The notes under the pieces are model-generated. The model did no database searches, was not told where the DNA came from, and was given only the letters and a program-made list of their open reading frames with translations. A DNA stretch of 64,000 nucleotides from CAVVTR01 sp963751245 (GTDB lineage Bacteria; Acidobacteriota; Thermoanaerobaculia; Thermoanaerobaculales; Thermoanaerobaculaceae), in assembly GCA_963751245.1 (NCBI GenBank), contig CAVVTR010000001.1, positions 1 to 64,000 of the forward strand, written 5' to 3'. Positions within the stretch are counted from its first letter, which is position 1, and each line of letters starts with the position of its first letter. Shown here piece after piece: positions 28,636 to 37,261 of the stretch. A program made the translations under genes and the position numbers.

Positions 28636-28642
28636 CCCTCGT
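28628..28642. other. Chimeric junction between two genomes
   Basis: Base composition, codon use and gene content change within about 15 bases. Left of it lies panB in moderate-GC DNA; right of it lies the C-terminus of an unrelated oxidoreductase in very G/C-rich DNA, and the two happen to be in frame. No integrase, attachment site, tRNA or direct repeat marks the boundary. I place the switch at about 28,635, just after the CCCATGCC bases. Confidence 0.9.
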
Positions 28643-28841
28643 CACCCCCGCGGCGGCGGTGCTCACCTGGCTCGCCGACGTGGCGCGGCGCCCGCCGGCC
28701 TGGGGGCTCTCGCTGGACGCCGTCCGCACGCTCCGTGCCGGTCTGCGCGTGGAAGGGGGCCGTGTCCAGCGGGAGCTGGGCCTGCCCTACACCCCGGTTC
28801 GCAGAGCCCTGGAGGACGCCGTCTCGACCATCCGCGGATGA
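28636..28841 (+). pseudogene. NAD-dependent epimerase/reductase, 3' fragment
   Basis: The last 67 codons of this frame end RELGLPYTPVRRALEDAVST then IRG and a stop. This tail is typical of dihydroflavonol-reductase-like members of the extended SDR family, where the LGxxxTPxxxAL segment closes the protein. The Rossmann domain is missing because the sequence is cut off by the junction. It converges on the DUF2911 gene. Confidence 0.6.
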
Positions 28842-28865
28842 GACGGCGAGGGGCGGCGAGCGCGG

Positions 28866-29732
28866 CTACTTCGCCTTGCTCTCCCACTCCGCGACGAGCT
28901 TGCCGAGCTCCTTGGTGTTCGCCGGCGGGTGTGCGGCCCTGCCCAGCTCGATGGCGCGCTTCCCGGTCTCGACGGCGTCCTTGAAGTCGCCGCCCTTCGC
29001 CAGGAACCGCGCCTTCAGGCCGAGGTTGGCGAAGGTCTCCTTGACCATGATCGAGCGTTCCAGCCAGGTCTGCGCCTCGCCCGTGTCGGCGTCGTGCTCG
29101 ATCAGGAAGGCGGCGGCGCGGTACGGCGTCTGCCAGTCGTCCATGGGCGCGGCCGCCACCGCCGCACGGGCCTTCGCCACCGTCGTCGCCACCACGTCCA
29201 CCTTCACCGTGAACGGCACCTCGAGCTTCTCCCAGGTCATGGCGACCACCGCCGAGTCCGGCGTGAGCTCCGGGAAGCCGAAGGTGAGCCACTCGGTGAA
29301 CGGGGCCGGCCGGGGCTTCACGGTGATCCGGAGGGCGTCCTCCTCCGCCTTGTAGGTGTACATGCCCCACATGTCCGCGACCTTGTTGAAGATCACCGTC
29401 CACGTCTCCGGCGTCGGGATCGTGGCCAGGCTGTAGCGGCCCGCCGGCAGGGCGTGGCCGTCGATGGTGACGTCGTCGGCAAAGGCGATGGTCGTGGCCT
29501 CGTTCGCCCCCGTGCGCCACACCTTGCCGTAGGGGACCAGGTCGCCCCAGATCACACGCCCCTTCACGCCGGGGCGGGAGTAGGTGATGGTGATCTCGGT
29601 CACCCCCACGGTCTGGGATACGCTGGCGGCGGGGCTGACCCGGGGGAGCTGCAGCTCGGCGGACACCGTACCGGCTGTCAGCGCGGCCACGAGCGCCGCG
29701 GCGATGGAAACGCTCATCCGTTTCGTGCTCAT
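28866..29732 (-). CDS. DUF2911 exported protein
   Basis: A 288-residue protein with a signal peptide (ISIAAALVAALTAGTVSA-type, cleaved near residue 25). The conserved DUF2911 block is clear: ITYSRPGVKGRVIWGDLVPY, GKVWRTGANEATTI, LPAGRYSLATIP and TVIFNK. The C-terminal 110 residues look like short helical, TPR-like repeats (AAAFLIEHDADTGEAQTWLE, ARFLAKGGDFKDAVETGKRA). The function is unknown; family members are secreted proteins common in Bacteroidota and Acidobacteriota. It is intact and convergent with the epimerase fragment. Confidence 0.9.
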   Translation of the reverse strand: MSTKRMSVSIAAALVAALTAGTVSAELQLPRVSPAASVSQTVGVTEITITYSRPGVKGRVIWGDLVPYGKVWRTGANEATTIAFADDVTIDGHALPAGRYSLATIPTPETWTVIFNKVADMWGMYTYKAEEDALRITVKPRPAPFTEWLTFGFPELTPDSAVVAMTWEKLEVPFTVKVDVVATTVAKARAAVAAAPMDDWQTPYRAAAFLIEHDADTGEAQTWLERSIMVKETFANLGLKARFLAKGGDFKDAVETGKRAIELGRAAHPPANTKELGKLVAEWESKAK

Positions 29733-29791
29733 GGGTTTCTCCTCTCGTCTTCCGCCAGATTAGACAGAGTCTCTGCTCACGTCAATGCGGC

Positions 29792-30217
29792 TCAAGGGTC
29801 GTCCGGAGCGGGGGCCGACCGCCCGGCCTTGAGCGCCCCCCGCCGTCTCTTCGCGTCCAGGCGCCGGCGCTTCGCAGCCCGGGGCATCCGGGTGGGGCGG
29901 CGGGGCGCCTCCTCCCGCAGGGCAGAGGCGAGCAGCTCGACGAGACGGGACACGGCGCCCTCGCGGTTGGCGCCCTGGGTGCGATGCCGCTGACAGGTGA
30001 CGCGGAGCACGCCGGCGCGGCTGATGCGGCCCGCCAGGCGCTCGTGGAGCCGTGCCTTCGCCTCGTCGTCCAGGGAGGGCGACGCGTCCACGTCGAAGAG
30101 GACCGAGACCCGTGTCTCCACCTTGTTCACGTTCTGACCGCCGGGCCCCGAGGCGCGGGACGTGACGAACCTCAGCTCCTCGTCGCCGATCTCCACCCCG
30201 GGCACGATCTCCACCGT
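29792..30217 (-). CDS. arfB: Peptidyl-tRNA hydrolase ArfB (ribosome rescue)
   Basis: A release-factor-domain protein of about 141 residues with the catalytic GGQ in SRASGPGGQNVNKVETRV (about residues 25-27) and TCQRHRTQGANREGAVSRL. The very basic C-terminal tail (RAAKRRRLDAKRRRG) enters the empty mRNA channel of stalled ribosomes in ArfB proteins. ArfB frees nascent chains on non-stop complexes. Of two nearby GTG codons I choose 30217, because GAGGAGG is then 8 bases upstream; GTG 30223 would overlap it. It follows the epimerase gene by 39 bases on the same strand. Confidence 0.88.
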   Translation of the reverse strand, partial: TVEIVPGVEIGDEELRFVTSRASGPGGQNVNKVETRVSVLFDVDASPSLDDEAKARLHERLAGRISRAGVLRVTCQRHRTQGANREGAVSRLVELLASALREEAPRRPTRMPRAAKRRRLDAKRRRGALKAGRSAPAPDDP

Positions 30218-30256
30218 CACCACCTCCTCGCCGCCCTCGAGGATACGCGACGGTGG

Positions 30257-31168
30257 TCACGCCCCGGAAACCGCGCACCACGCCGCGAACGCCCGGTCCA
30301 CCTCGTCGACGAAGCCGCCGTGGCGGGGCTGCCAGCCCAACATGCGCACCGCCTTGGACGAGTCCACGTGCTGGTCCATGGCGAGGCACTCCGAGACGCC
30401 GCCCAGCCGCCCGGCGGCCTCGGCCACGGTGACCGCGGCGATGCGGCCGCCGGCACCGGCCGCCCGGCTCGCCGCCTCGGCGCACTCCCGCACCGTGAAC
30501 CGGCTGCGGTCGGTGGCGTTGAAGACCTCCCCGCCCCACGGCGACTCCGCCGCCAGCAGGTAGAGGCGCGCGAGGTCGTCGACGTGGACCATCGACCACC
30601 GATTGCCGCCGTCTCCCACGATGCGGGCGGCGCCGTCGGCGACGGCGCTCGCGAACCACCCAGCGGTGAGGCCGCCCCGGCCGCCGTAGACGCAGCCCGG
30701 CCGCACCACCAGGGTGCGCACGGTGCCGGTGCTCGCGCCCAGCACCCGCCGCTCGGTCTCCACCCGGTGGGCCACGGCCGCGGGCGCCTGCAGGGGCGAG
30801 GCCTCGTCGGCCGCCGCGCCCCCCGTGTCGCCGAGCACCCACACGCCGCTCGTGTAGACCACGAGCCTGGGCCGCCCCGCCTCCGCCGCCAGGGCCAGCA
30901 GGGCCTCCACCGTCCGCATGTCCAGCCCGGGCCCGCGCTCGCTCATCTCCGCGGCGCAGTGGACGAGGACCTGCGCGTCCTGGGCGGCGGCGCGGTAGCT
31001 CTCGGGAGCCTCCATGGTTCCGGTGACCGTCGCCACCTCGCGGGCCGCCAGCCCCCGGGCCGCCGCCTCGGAGCGCACCAGCCCGGTCACCGCATGGCCG
31101 GCGCGGGCGAAGGCTTCCGCCACCGCCGAGCCGATGTACCCCGTCGCCCCCGTGATGAAGACCCTCAT
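30257..31168 (-). CDS. NAD(P)-dependent epimerase/dehydratase family protein
   Basis: A 303-residue extended/atypical SDR. The nucleotide-binding motif is FITGATGYIGSAVAEAFARAG at the N-terminus (TGxxGxxG), followed by VLVHCAAEMS and VVYTSGVWVLGD. The usual active-site YxxxK is not visible where expected (VAHRVETERRVL), as in some atypical SDR subgroups, so catalysis may differ or be lost. MVHVDDLARLYLLAAE and EVFNATDRSRFTV are typical substrate-domain features. The ATG at 31168 has GGAGGAG 7 bases upstream. The substrate is unknown. Confidence 0.82.
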   Translation of the reverse strand: MRVFITGATGYIGSAVAEAFARAGHAVTGLVRSEAAARGLAAREVATVTGTMEAPESYRAAAQDAQVLVHCAAEMSERGPGLDMRTVEALLALAAEAGRPRLVVYTSGVWVLGDTGGAAADEASPLQAPAAVAHRVETERRVLGASTGTVRTLVVRPGCVYGGRGGLTAGWFASAVADGAARIVGDGGNRWSMVHVDDLARLYLLAAESPWGGEVFNATDRSRFTVRECAEAASRAAGAGGRIAAVTVAEAAGRLGGVSECLAMDQHVDSSKAVRMLGWQPRHGGFVDEVDRAFAAWCAVSGA

Positions 31169-31271
31169 GATCCGCTCCTCCCTGCCGTGTCCCCCGGCTG
31201 CGCTCCCGTTCCTGATCGCAAACACCCGGGCACGGCGGGCTGTTCCGCGATTTCCGCCGCGTGACACGACG

Positions 31272-31300
31272 TTGACAGCGGCGAAGAGGCGGTGTTACGG
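31272..31300 (+). promoter_or_regulatory. Possible promoter giving a leaderless transcript
   Basis: TTGACA (31272-31277) is followed after 17 bases by TTACGG (31295-31300), only 10 bases before the ATG at 31311. The gene lacks a ribosome site, so transcription starting near 31307 would give a nearly leaderless mRNA, which is consistent. The -10 match is weak. Confidence 0.35.
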
Positions 31301-31310
31301 TCGCTGACCG

Positions 31311-32603
31311 ATGCGCCAGGTGCCTCTGCACACGAAGATTCTTCTCGGTCTCATCTCCGGCGCGGCGGTGGGGGTCACGGTCAACCTGGTCACCGGCGGC
31401 GGCGCCCCGGTCCAGCGCTTCGTCTCGCTGGTGACCGAGCCCATCGGCAAGATGTGGCTGGCCGGCCTCATCATGGTGGTCATCCCGCTGATCCTCTCCA
31501 CCCTGTCGCTGGGGGTGGCCGGGCTCGGTGACCTGAAGCGCCTGGGACGCATCGGGCTGGTGACCATCGTGACGTTCCTGTCCATCACGGCGCTCTCCAC
31601 CGCCCTCGGGCTCACGGTGATGAACGTGATCAGGCCCGGCACGGGCCTCGACCCCGCCGTGAAGGACCGCCTGATGCAGACGTACAAGGGGCAGACCGAG
31701 GGCGCCATGGGGCTGTCGGACAAGGCGCTGAGCATCGACCTCCTGGTCAAGGTCGTGCCCCGCAACCCGGTGCAGGCGGCGGCCAACGGCGACATGCTCG
31801 CGGTGATCTTCTTCTCCCTCATGGTGGGCGTGGCCCTGGCCTCCCTGCCCCGGGAGAAGGCCCAGCCGATGGTGCGCTTCCTCGAGAGCCTCATGCACGT
31901 CACCATCGCCATCATCGAGCTGGTCATGAAAGTGGCGCCGATCGGGGTGTTCTGCCTCATCTTCTCGGTGACGGCACGCTTCGGGTTCGAGCTGCTCATC
32001 AACCTGTTCCAGTACGTCCTCACGGTGGTGGGGAGCCTCACCTTCTTCCTCATCGTGGGCTACGGCCTGATCCTCAAGCTGGTGGCCGGACGCCGCCCGC
32101 TGGAGTTCTTCCGCAAGGTGCGCATCGTCATGCTCACCGCGTTCTCGACCTCGTCGTCCAACGCCACCCTGCCCACGACCATGCGGGTGGCGCAGGAGGA
32201 GCTGGGCATCTCCCGGGAGGTCGCCGGCTTCGTGCTCCCCCTGGGCGCCACCATGAACATGAACGGCACGGCCCTGTTCGAGGGCGCGACGGTGTTGTTC
32301 CTCGCCCAGGTGTTCGGGGTCAAGCTGTCGCTGGCCGCCCAGCTCATCGTCGTGCTCATGGCCGTGGTCACCGCCATCGGCGTCGCCGGCATCCCCGGCG
32401 GCTCGATCCCGCTGCTCATGATGGTCCTCGCCATGGTTGGCGTGCCCATGGAGGGCATCGCCATCATCCTCGGCGTCGACCGCATTCTGGACATGTGCCG
32501 CACGGTCCTCAACGTCACCGGCGACCTGGTCACCGCCTCCATCGTGGCCCGTTTCGCGGGTGCCCCTGCCGCGGCGGCCGACGCCGTCGGCACCCTGGAG
32601 TGA
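31311..32603 (+). CDS. Dicarboxylate/amino acid:cation symporter (DAACS family)
   Basis: A 430-residue intact transporter of the GltPh/GltP fold with eight helices and two hairpins. HP1 is FSTSSSNATLPTTM, TM7 has MNMNGTAL (the NMDGT Na+/cation motif with Asp replaced by Asn), HP2 is GIPGGSIPLLMM, and TM8 is VDRILDMCRTVLNVTGD, where the Arg normally binds the side-chain carboxylate of glutamate, aspartate or dicarboxylates. Uptake of an acidic substrate driven by Na+ or H+ is likely. No ribosome site precedes the ATG. It is divergent from the epimerase gene. Confidence 0.92.
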   Translation: MRQVPLHTKILLGLISGAAVGVTVNLVTGGGAPVQRFVSLVTEPIGKMWLAGLIMVVIPLILSTLSLGVAGLGDLKRLGRIGLVTIVTFLSITALSTALGLTVMNVIRPGTGLDPAVKDRLMQTYKGQTEGAMGLSDKALSIDLLVKVVPRNPVQAAANGDMLAVIFFSLMVGVALASLPREKAQPMVRFLESLMHVTIAIIELVMKVAPIGVFCLIFSVTARFGFELLINLFQYVLTVVGSLTFFLIVGYGLILKLVAGRRPLEFFRKVRIVMLTAFSTSSSNATLPTTMRVAQEELGISREVAGFVLPLGATMNMNGTALFEGATVLFLAQVFGVKLSLAAQLIVVLMAVVTAIGVAGIPGGSIPLLMMVLAMVGVPMEGIAIILGVDRILDMCRTVLNVTGDLVTASIVARFAGAPAAAADAVGTLE

Positions 32604-32757
32604 GCCGCTCCCCGTCCGTGCCGGCCGCCGCCCCCCGCCGCGCCTTCGCGGCGCACCGCCCCGCGTGTGCGCCGCCGCTTGTGTCCGGACCTCATCCGAA
32701 GTCCCTCCACCACCCGGAGGGGACGCCATCAGGACCAGAGAAAGAGGGGTGATCGGG

Positions 32758-35582
32758 ATGCTCCACGCCACACGCAAGAGCGCAGCACGGATCGTCGCGG
32801 CCGCGTGGGCCGCGCTGCTCCTCGCTGCCGCCGCCGGCGCCGCCGGCGTCAGGCCGCTGACCTTCGAGGACCTCATGCGGTTCAAGACCATCGCCCACCC
32901 CGTCATCGCCGAGACCGGCGGCGTGGTGGCCTACAACGCCGATCCCGACCGCGGCGACGGCGGCGTGGTGGTGCACGTGCTGGCCACCGGGCAGCGCTTC
33001 GAGATCCCCCTCGGCAGCCACCCGGTGATCTCCCGCGACGGACGCTGGGTGGCCATGACCCTCGAGCCCTCCTTCGCCGAGAGCGAGACGGCCGGCAAGG
33101 ACAAGCTGAAGCGCGGCATGGCGCTAGTGGAAGTGGCCACCGGCACGGTGACCCGGACGGAGCGGGTGGAGCGGTTCGCCTTCTCCGACGACTCGCGCTG
33201 GCTCGCCGTCCTCCATGCCCCCGACAAGGACGCCGAAGGGGGCAAGAACGGCGGCGGAAACGGCGAGGGCGGCCACCGTGGAAAGCGCGCGCCGCACCCC
33301 ACGGTGGGCTCGGCGCTGACGCTCCGGGAGCTCGCCCCGGCGCGTGAGACGTCGATCGCGGACGTGGCCGCCTTCACCTTCGATCCCGGCTCCAGGGTGC
33401 TGGTGACGGCGGTGGCGGTGGCCGGGGGCGCGAAGAACGCCCTCGTCGCCCGGCGCCTCGACGATCCCGCCCTCCCCGCCACGACGATCGCGGAGCAGGA
33501 GCACGGCCGCTGGGGCGCCTTCGCGTGGCCCCGGAAGGGCAGCGCCCTGGCCTACCTCGCCGCCACGGAGAACGCCCGCGGCAAGGCGGGTCCCGCCACC
33601 CTGTGGACCTGGGACGAGGGCACCGGCAGCGCCCGCCGGGCGGCCGACGCCGCCGCGGGGGGCGAGGGGTGGGCCCTCCCCTTCGACGACAACGAGGTGA
33701 CCTGGTCCCGCGACGGCTCGCTGCTGTTCTTCGGCTTCCGGCCCGCGACGGCGGAGCCCCCGGAGGAGGCCGGCGACGAGACCGGTGACGAGGGCGGCGC
33801 CAAGGCTGCCGCGGGCCCCTACGACGTGCAGTCGATCCTCGACAAGGCCACCGTGGACGTCTGGCACTCGGAGGATCCCGTCATCAACCCCCAGCAGAAG
33901 AAGGCGTGGGAGCGCGAGTCGAAGCGGACCTACCGGGCCGTCTTCCACCCCGACACCGGCGTGGTGGTGCGCCTGGGCGGCACCGACCTTCCCCAGGTCT
34001 CGATCCCGACAACCCCCGCGTCGCCCTGGCAACCTCGGACGTCCCCTACCGCAAGGAGACGACCTGGGACGGCCGCTACCACGACCTCTACCTGGTGAGC
34101 CTCGCCGACGGCTCGCGGAGGAAGATCGCCTCGCACCTGGCGGGCCGCGGCGACCGGCTCTCCCCGGACGGCCGCTTCGTCGTCTACTTCGACGGGGGCA
34201 GCTGGCACCTCTGGGAGGCGGCCACGGACGCCTCGCGCGACCTGACGTCCGCCCTCGGCGTTCCGTTCGACGACGTCGAGCACGACACGCCCAGCGCGCC
34301 CCCCGCCTACGGCATGGCGGGGTGGGTCGGAGACGGCTCGGCGGTCCTGCTCTACGACCAGTACGACGTCTGGCAGATCCCCACCTCCGGCGGTGAACCG
34401 GTGGTGCTCACCGGCGGTGAGGGGCGGAAGACCGACGTCACGTTCCGCGTCGTGGACACCGACCCCGAAGCGGTGTCCGTCGCCGACGGCCAGGCGCTGC
34501 TCCTCACCGCGTATCACAACGACGCGAAGAACTACGGCTTCTACGCCGCCACCGCCGGCCGCGCCGGGGTCCGCCGGCTGATCGACGAGAAGAAGCACTT
34601 CACCTTCGTGGCCAGGGCGAAGAACGCCGACCGCATCCTCTACACCCGGGAGAGCTACACCGAGTTCCCCGATCTCTGGGTCGCCGACGCGACCTTCGGC
34701 TCGCCGCGCAAGGTCTCCGACCTGGGGCGGCAGACCGAGGGGTTCGGCTGGGGCACGGCGGAGCTCGTGCACTGGTCGAGCATGGACGGCACGCCCCTCG
34801 ACGGAGTGCTCATCAAGCCCGCCGGCTACACGCCGGGCACCCGCGTCCCGGTGATCGTCTACTTCTACGAGCGCATGTCGCAGCGTCTCTACGACTTCAA
34901 CGAGCCCGTGGTGAACCACCGGCCGTCGTTCCCCCTGTACGCCGGCGCCGGCTACGCGATCTTCCTCCCCGACGTGGTGTTCGAGACCGGCCGCCCGGGG
35001 CTGTCGGCGCTGAAGTGCGTGGTCCCGGGCGTGCAGAAGCTCGTGGACATGGGCGTCGCCGACCCGAAGGCCGTCGGCCTCCACGGCCACTCCTGGGGCG
35101 GCTACGAGACCGCGTACATGGTCACCCAGACCGACATGTTCGCGGCCGCCATCGCAGGCGCGCCGGTGTCCAACATGACCAGCGCCTACGGGGGTATCCG
35201 CTGGGGCACCGGCATGGCCCGGCAGTTCCAGTACGAGCGCACCCAGAGCCGCATCGGCGGCAGCCTGTGGCAGTACCCGCTGCGCTACATCGAGAACTCA
35301 CCGCTGTTCTTCGCCGACTACGTCCATACCCCGCTGCTCATCGAGTTCGGCGACGAGGACGACGCGGTGCCGTGGTACCAGGGCATCGAGCTCTACCTCG
35401 CCATGCGGCGCCTGGGCAAGAACTGCATCATGCTCGAGTACCGCAACGAGCCCCACCACGTGAAGAAGTACGCGGACAAGCTGGACTACGCGATGAGGAT
35501 GAAGCAGTACTTCGACCACTACCTCAAGGGCGCGCCGGCGCCGGCCTGGATCACCCGGGGCGTGCCCTACGCGGGCCGGTAG
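32758..35582 (+). CDS. S9 family prolyl oligopeptidase-like peptidase, one frame break
   Basis: A secreted peptidase of about 940 residues. The signal peptide spans about residues 8-30 (SAARIVAAAWAALLLAAAAGA). A beta-propeller domain fills the first two thirds, and the alpha/beta-hydrolase domain ends the protein. The catalytic Ser is in GLHGHSWGGYE (about residue 777), the Asp in FGDEDDAVPW and the His in NEPHHVKK. A single-base break near 34,003 separates LGGTDLPQV from DPDNPRVALATSDVPY, a continuous propeller motif in relatives. The ATG at 32758 is preferred over GTG 32749 for its spacing from GAGGGG. A strong hairpin follows the stop. Confidence 0.9.
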
Positions 35583-35593
35583 AGGCGGACCAC

Positions 35594-35629
35594 CACCGTC
35601 CCGGGCCGGGGCTCCGGTCCGGGACGGTG
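35594..35629 (+). terminator. Hairpin terminator after the S9 peptidase
   Basis: CACCGTCCCGG (35594-35604) and CCGGGACGGTG (35619-35629) are perfect complements with a 14-base loop, 11 bases after the stop codon. There is no U-tract, so termination may need Rho or act as a 3' stabiliser. Confidence 0.6.
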
Positions 35630-35800
35630 CGCCCCGCCCCGCCGCGATCCGGAGGATACGAGCGGACCGGGAGCGCCTTCCCGGCGGGCCGGAACCCCTG
35701 CCGGACCCCCGCAAGCCCCGATGACAGCGGGCGGTCCGCCGGCTTTGTGAGCGGGGTCACACCCTGACGAAGCCGTGAGATTCAAGATTGAGTCAGGACA

Positions 35801-36517
35801 ATGGCCGATCTCAGGCATCCGCCGGATGTACCCCTCCGCCTTCTCTGCGTGGGCGTGGCGGAGGAGCGCTTCGGCTCCCTTACCGACGCCGTCAACTTCG
35901 CCAGCCTCTGGATGGACTCGGTGACGCCGCCGGAGCAGGCGCTGGAGCTCCTCGCCCTGTACTCCTACGACGCCATCGTCGCCGACTACCGCGCCCTGAC
36001 CCCCGAGGTCCAGCCGTTCCTCGACGCCGTGCGCGCCGACGGCTCCCCCGCCCGCGCCGTTCCCCTGATCCTGCTGGCGGCCCCCGGGGACCTCGCCGAG
36101 GCCCACGCCTACGTGGGACGCGGCGTGAACCGCGTGCTCCCCCAGGCCCAGGCCCCCTACCTCCTCCAGCTCGTGCTGCCGCCGCTGCTGGACGTGGCGC
36201 CCCGGGTGCCGGTGTGCACGTCGGTGCACCTGGTGGGACGCAACGAGGGAACCAGCACGGTGACGCGCTGCGCCACGGTGAACGTCTCGCGGACCGGCAT
36301 GCTCATCGAGACCCGCGAGCTCGCCCCGCCCGGTGCCCTCCTCGCCTTCGAGCTGGCCATCGCCGACGACCAGGGCCCCGTGCGAGGGTTCGCCGAGGTG
36401 GTCCGCCACGCGGTTCCCGACCGGGAGAGGGTCCAGGGCCTGGGGCTCCGCTTCCGATCGTTCCGCTCCGAGGACGAGGCGCGGTTCAGCGCATACCTCG
36501 ATCTCCTCGCGTCCTGA
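35801..36517 (+). CDS. PilZ-domain protein with receiver-like N-terminus
   Basis: A 238-residue protein. The first about 125 residues have a response-regulator-like alpha/beta pattern (LRLLCVGVAEERFG, YSYDAIVADYRAL, AVPLILLAAPGDLAE). The C-terminal about 105 residues are a PilZ domain (VNVSRTGMLIETREL and VQGLGLRFRSF). PilZ domains bind cyclic di-GMP, but the usual RxxxR motif before the barrel is not evident, so binding is uncertain. It may link a signal to polysaccharide, motility or gene output. No operon partner; the next gene is convergent. Confidence 0.75.
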   Translation: MADLRHPPDVPLRLLCVGVAEERFGSLTDAVNFASLWMDSVTPPEQALELLALYSYDAIVADYRALTPEVQPFLDAVRADGSPARAVPLILLAAPGDLAEAHAYVGRGVNRVLPQAQAPYLLQLVLPPLLDVAPRVPVCTSVHLVGRNEGTSTVTRCATVNVSRTGMLIETRELAPPGALLAFELAIADDQGPVRGFAEVVRHAVPDRERVQGLGLRFRSFRSEDEARFSAYLDLLAS

Positions 36518-36526
36518 GGGGCGCCC

Positions 36527-37171
36527 TCAGCGTGCCGCGGCCGCGAGGATCGCCTCGAGAAAGGCCTTCTCCGGCATCATCCCCTCGGGGCCGTCCCGCT
36601 CGTTGACGACGGTCTTCGGCACCCCGCGCACGCCGTAGCGGACGGCCAGGTCCGGAAACTCCGTGGCCTCCACCATGTCGGCGGTGACGAGATCGCTCTC
36701 CATGGCGAACTGGTGGGCCAGCCGCACCGCGGCCGGGCAGTAGGGTCACGTGGGGGTGACGAAGACCTGGATGTGGAGAGGCGACGACACCCCCCTGAGC
36801 CGCTCCCGGGACTCGTCCGACAGGCCCGAGTCCCGCCGCGACACCGAGAGGATGTCCTCGAGGAGCGAGGCGTACTCGTAGCCGGCGGGGATCCCGTAGA
36901 AGCGGATGCCGTAGTCCCTGTCGCCGCGCACCACGATGGCGGGGATCCGCTCGATCCCGTACGCGTCGGCGGTCTCCTTCCCCTTCACGAAGTCCACCAC
37001 CTCGAGGGCCAGCGCCTCCGAGAGCTCGTTCGTCTCCTCGAGGAGCTGACGCGTCTCGCGGCAGGTCTGGCACTCCATCTCCTGGGTGAAGCTCACCAGG
37101 GTGACCGGCTTCTCCATCGCCGCAAGGCGCTCCTTCACCGCCTTCCGGTCGGACTCGCGCAGGATCGACAT
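36527..37171 (-). CDS. Candidate selenoprotein: two-domain protein disulfide oxidoreductase with UPYC active site
   Basis: Read through one in-frame TGA (36746-36748), this is a 214-residue protein with two thioredoxin folds, like archaeal/bacterial protein disulfide oxidoreductases. Domain 1 has CQTC at residues 34-37. Domain 2 has VFVTPT-[UGA]-PYCPAAVRLA at residues 136-152, where relatives have CPYC; so UGA stands exactly at the attacking redox cysteine (residue 142), a classic selenocysteine position. The cis-proline loop YGVRGVPKTVVNE and a normal C-terminus follow in the same frame. A hairpin meeting the bacterial SECIS rules starts 8 bases after the UGA. GGAGGAGGGG precedes the ATG. 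The alternative is a base-call error changing TGC or TGT to TGA. Confidence 0.8.
36718..36736 (-). promoter_or_regulatory. SECIS-like hairpin downstream of the UGA codon
   Basis: On the minus strand CCGGCCGC-GGT-GCGGCTGG forms eight contiguous pairs (one G-U) closed by a three-base loop starting with G. The loop begins 16 bases after the UGA. Bacterial SECIS models require an apical loop about 16-37 bases after the UGA with a G among its first two bases, and both are met. High GC makes chance stems common, so this is supportive only. Confidence 0.55.
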
Positions 37172-37261
37172 GCCCCTCCTCCTCTCTCCCACGGCCGGCT
37201 CCGCGGGCCGGCGCCGCCCTCCGTAGAACGGCGGAGCCGCCGCCGGGCTTCCTCCGCGGTC

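Noticed and set aside
28539..28841. A genuine 101-residue PanB-oxidoreductase fusion protein.
   Set aside because: Base composition changes exactly at the fusion point and both parts are incomplete, so it is a product of the chimeric join.
29760..32906. A 1048-codon open frame on the minus strand, opposite arfB, the epimerase and the symporter.
   Set aside because: In very G/C-rich DNA long frames open by chance. The product is low-complexity Arg/Gly/His and the real genes on the same stretch have clear domains.
33990..34010. Programmed frameshift in the S9 peptidase.
   Set aside because: No slippery heptamer or following pseudoknot was visible; a single-base error explains it.
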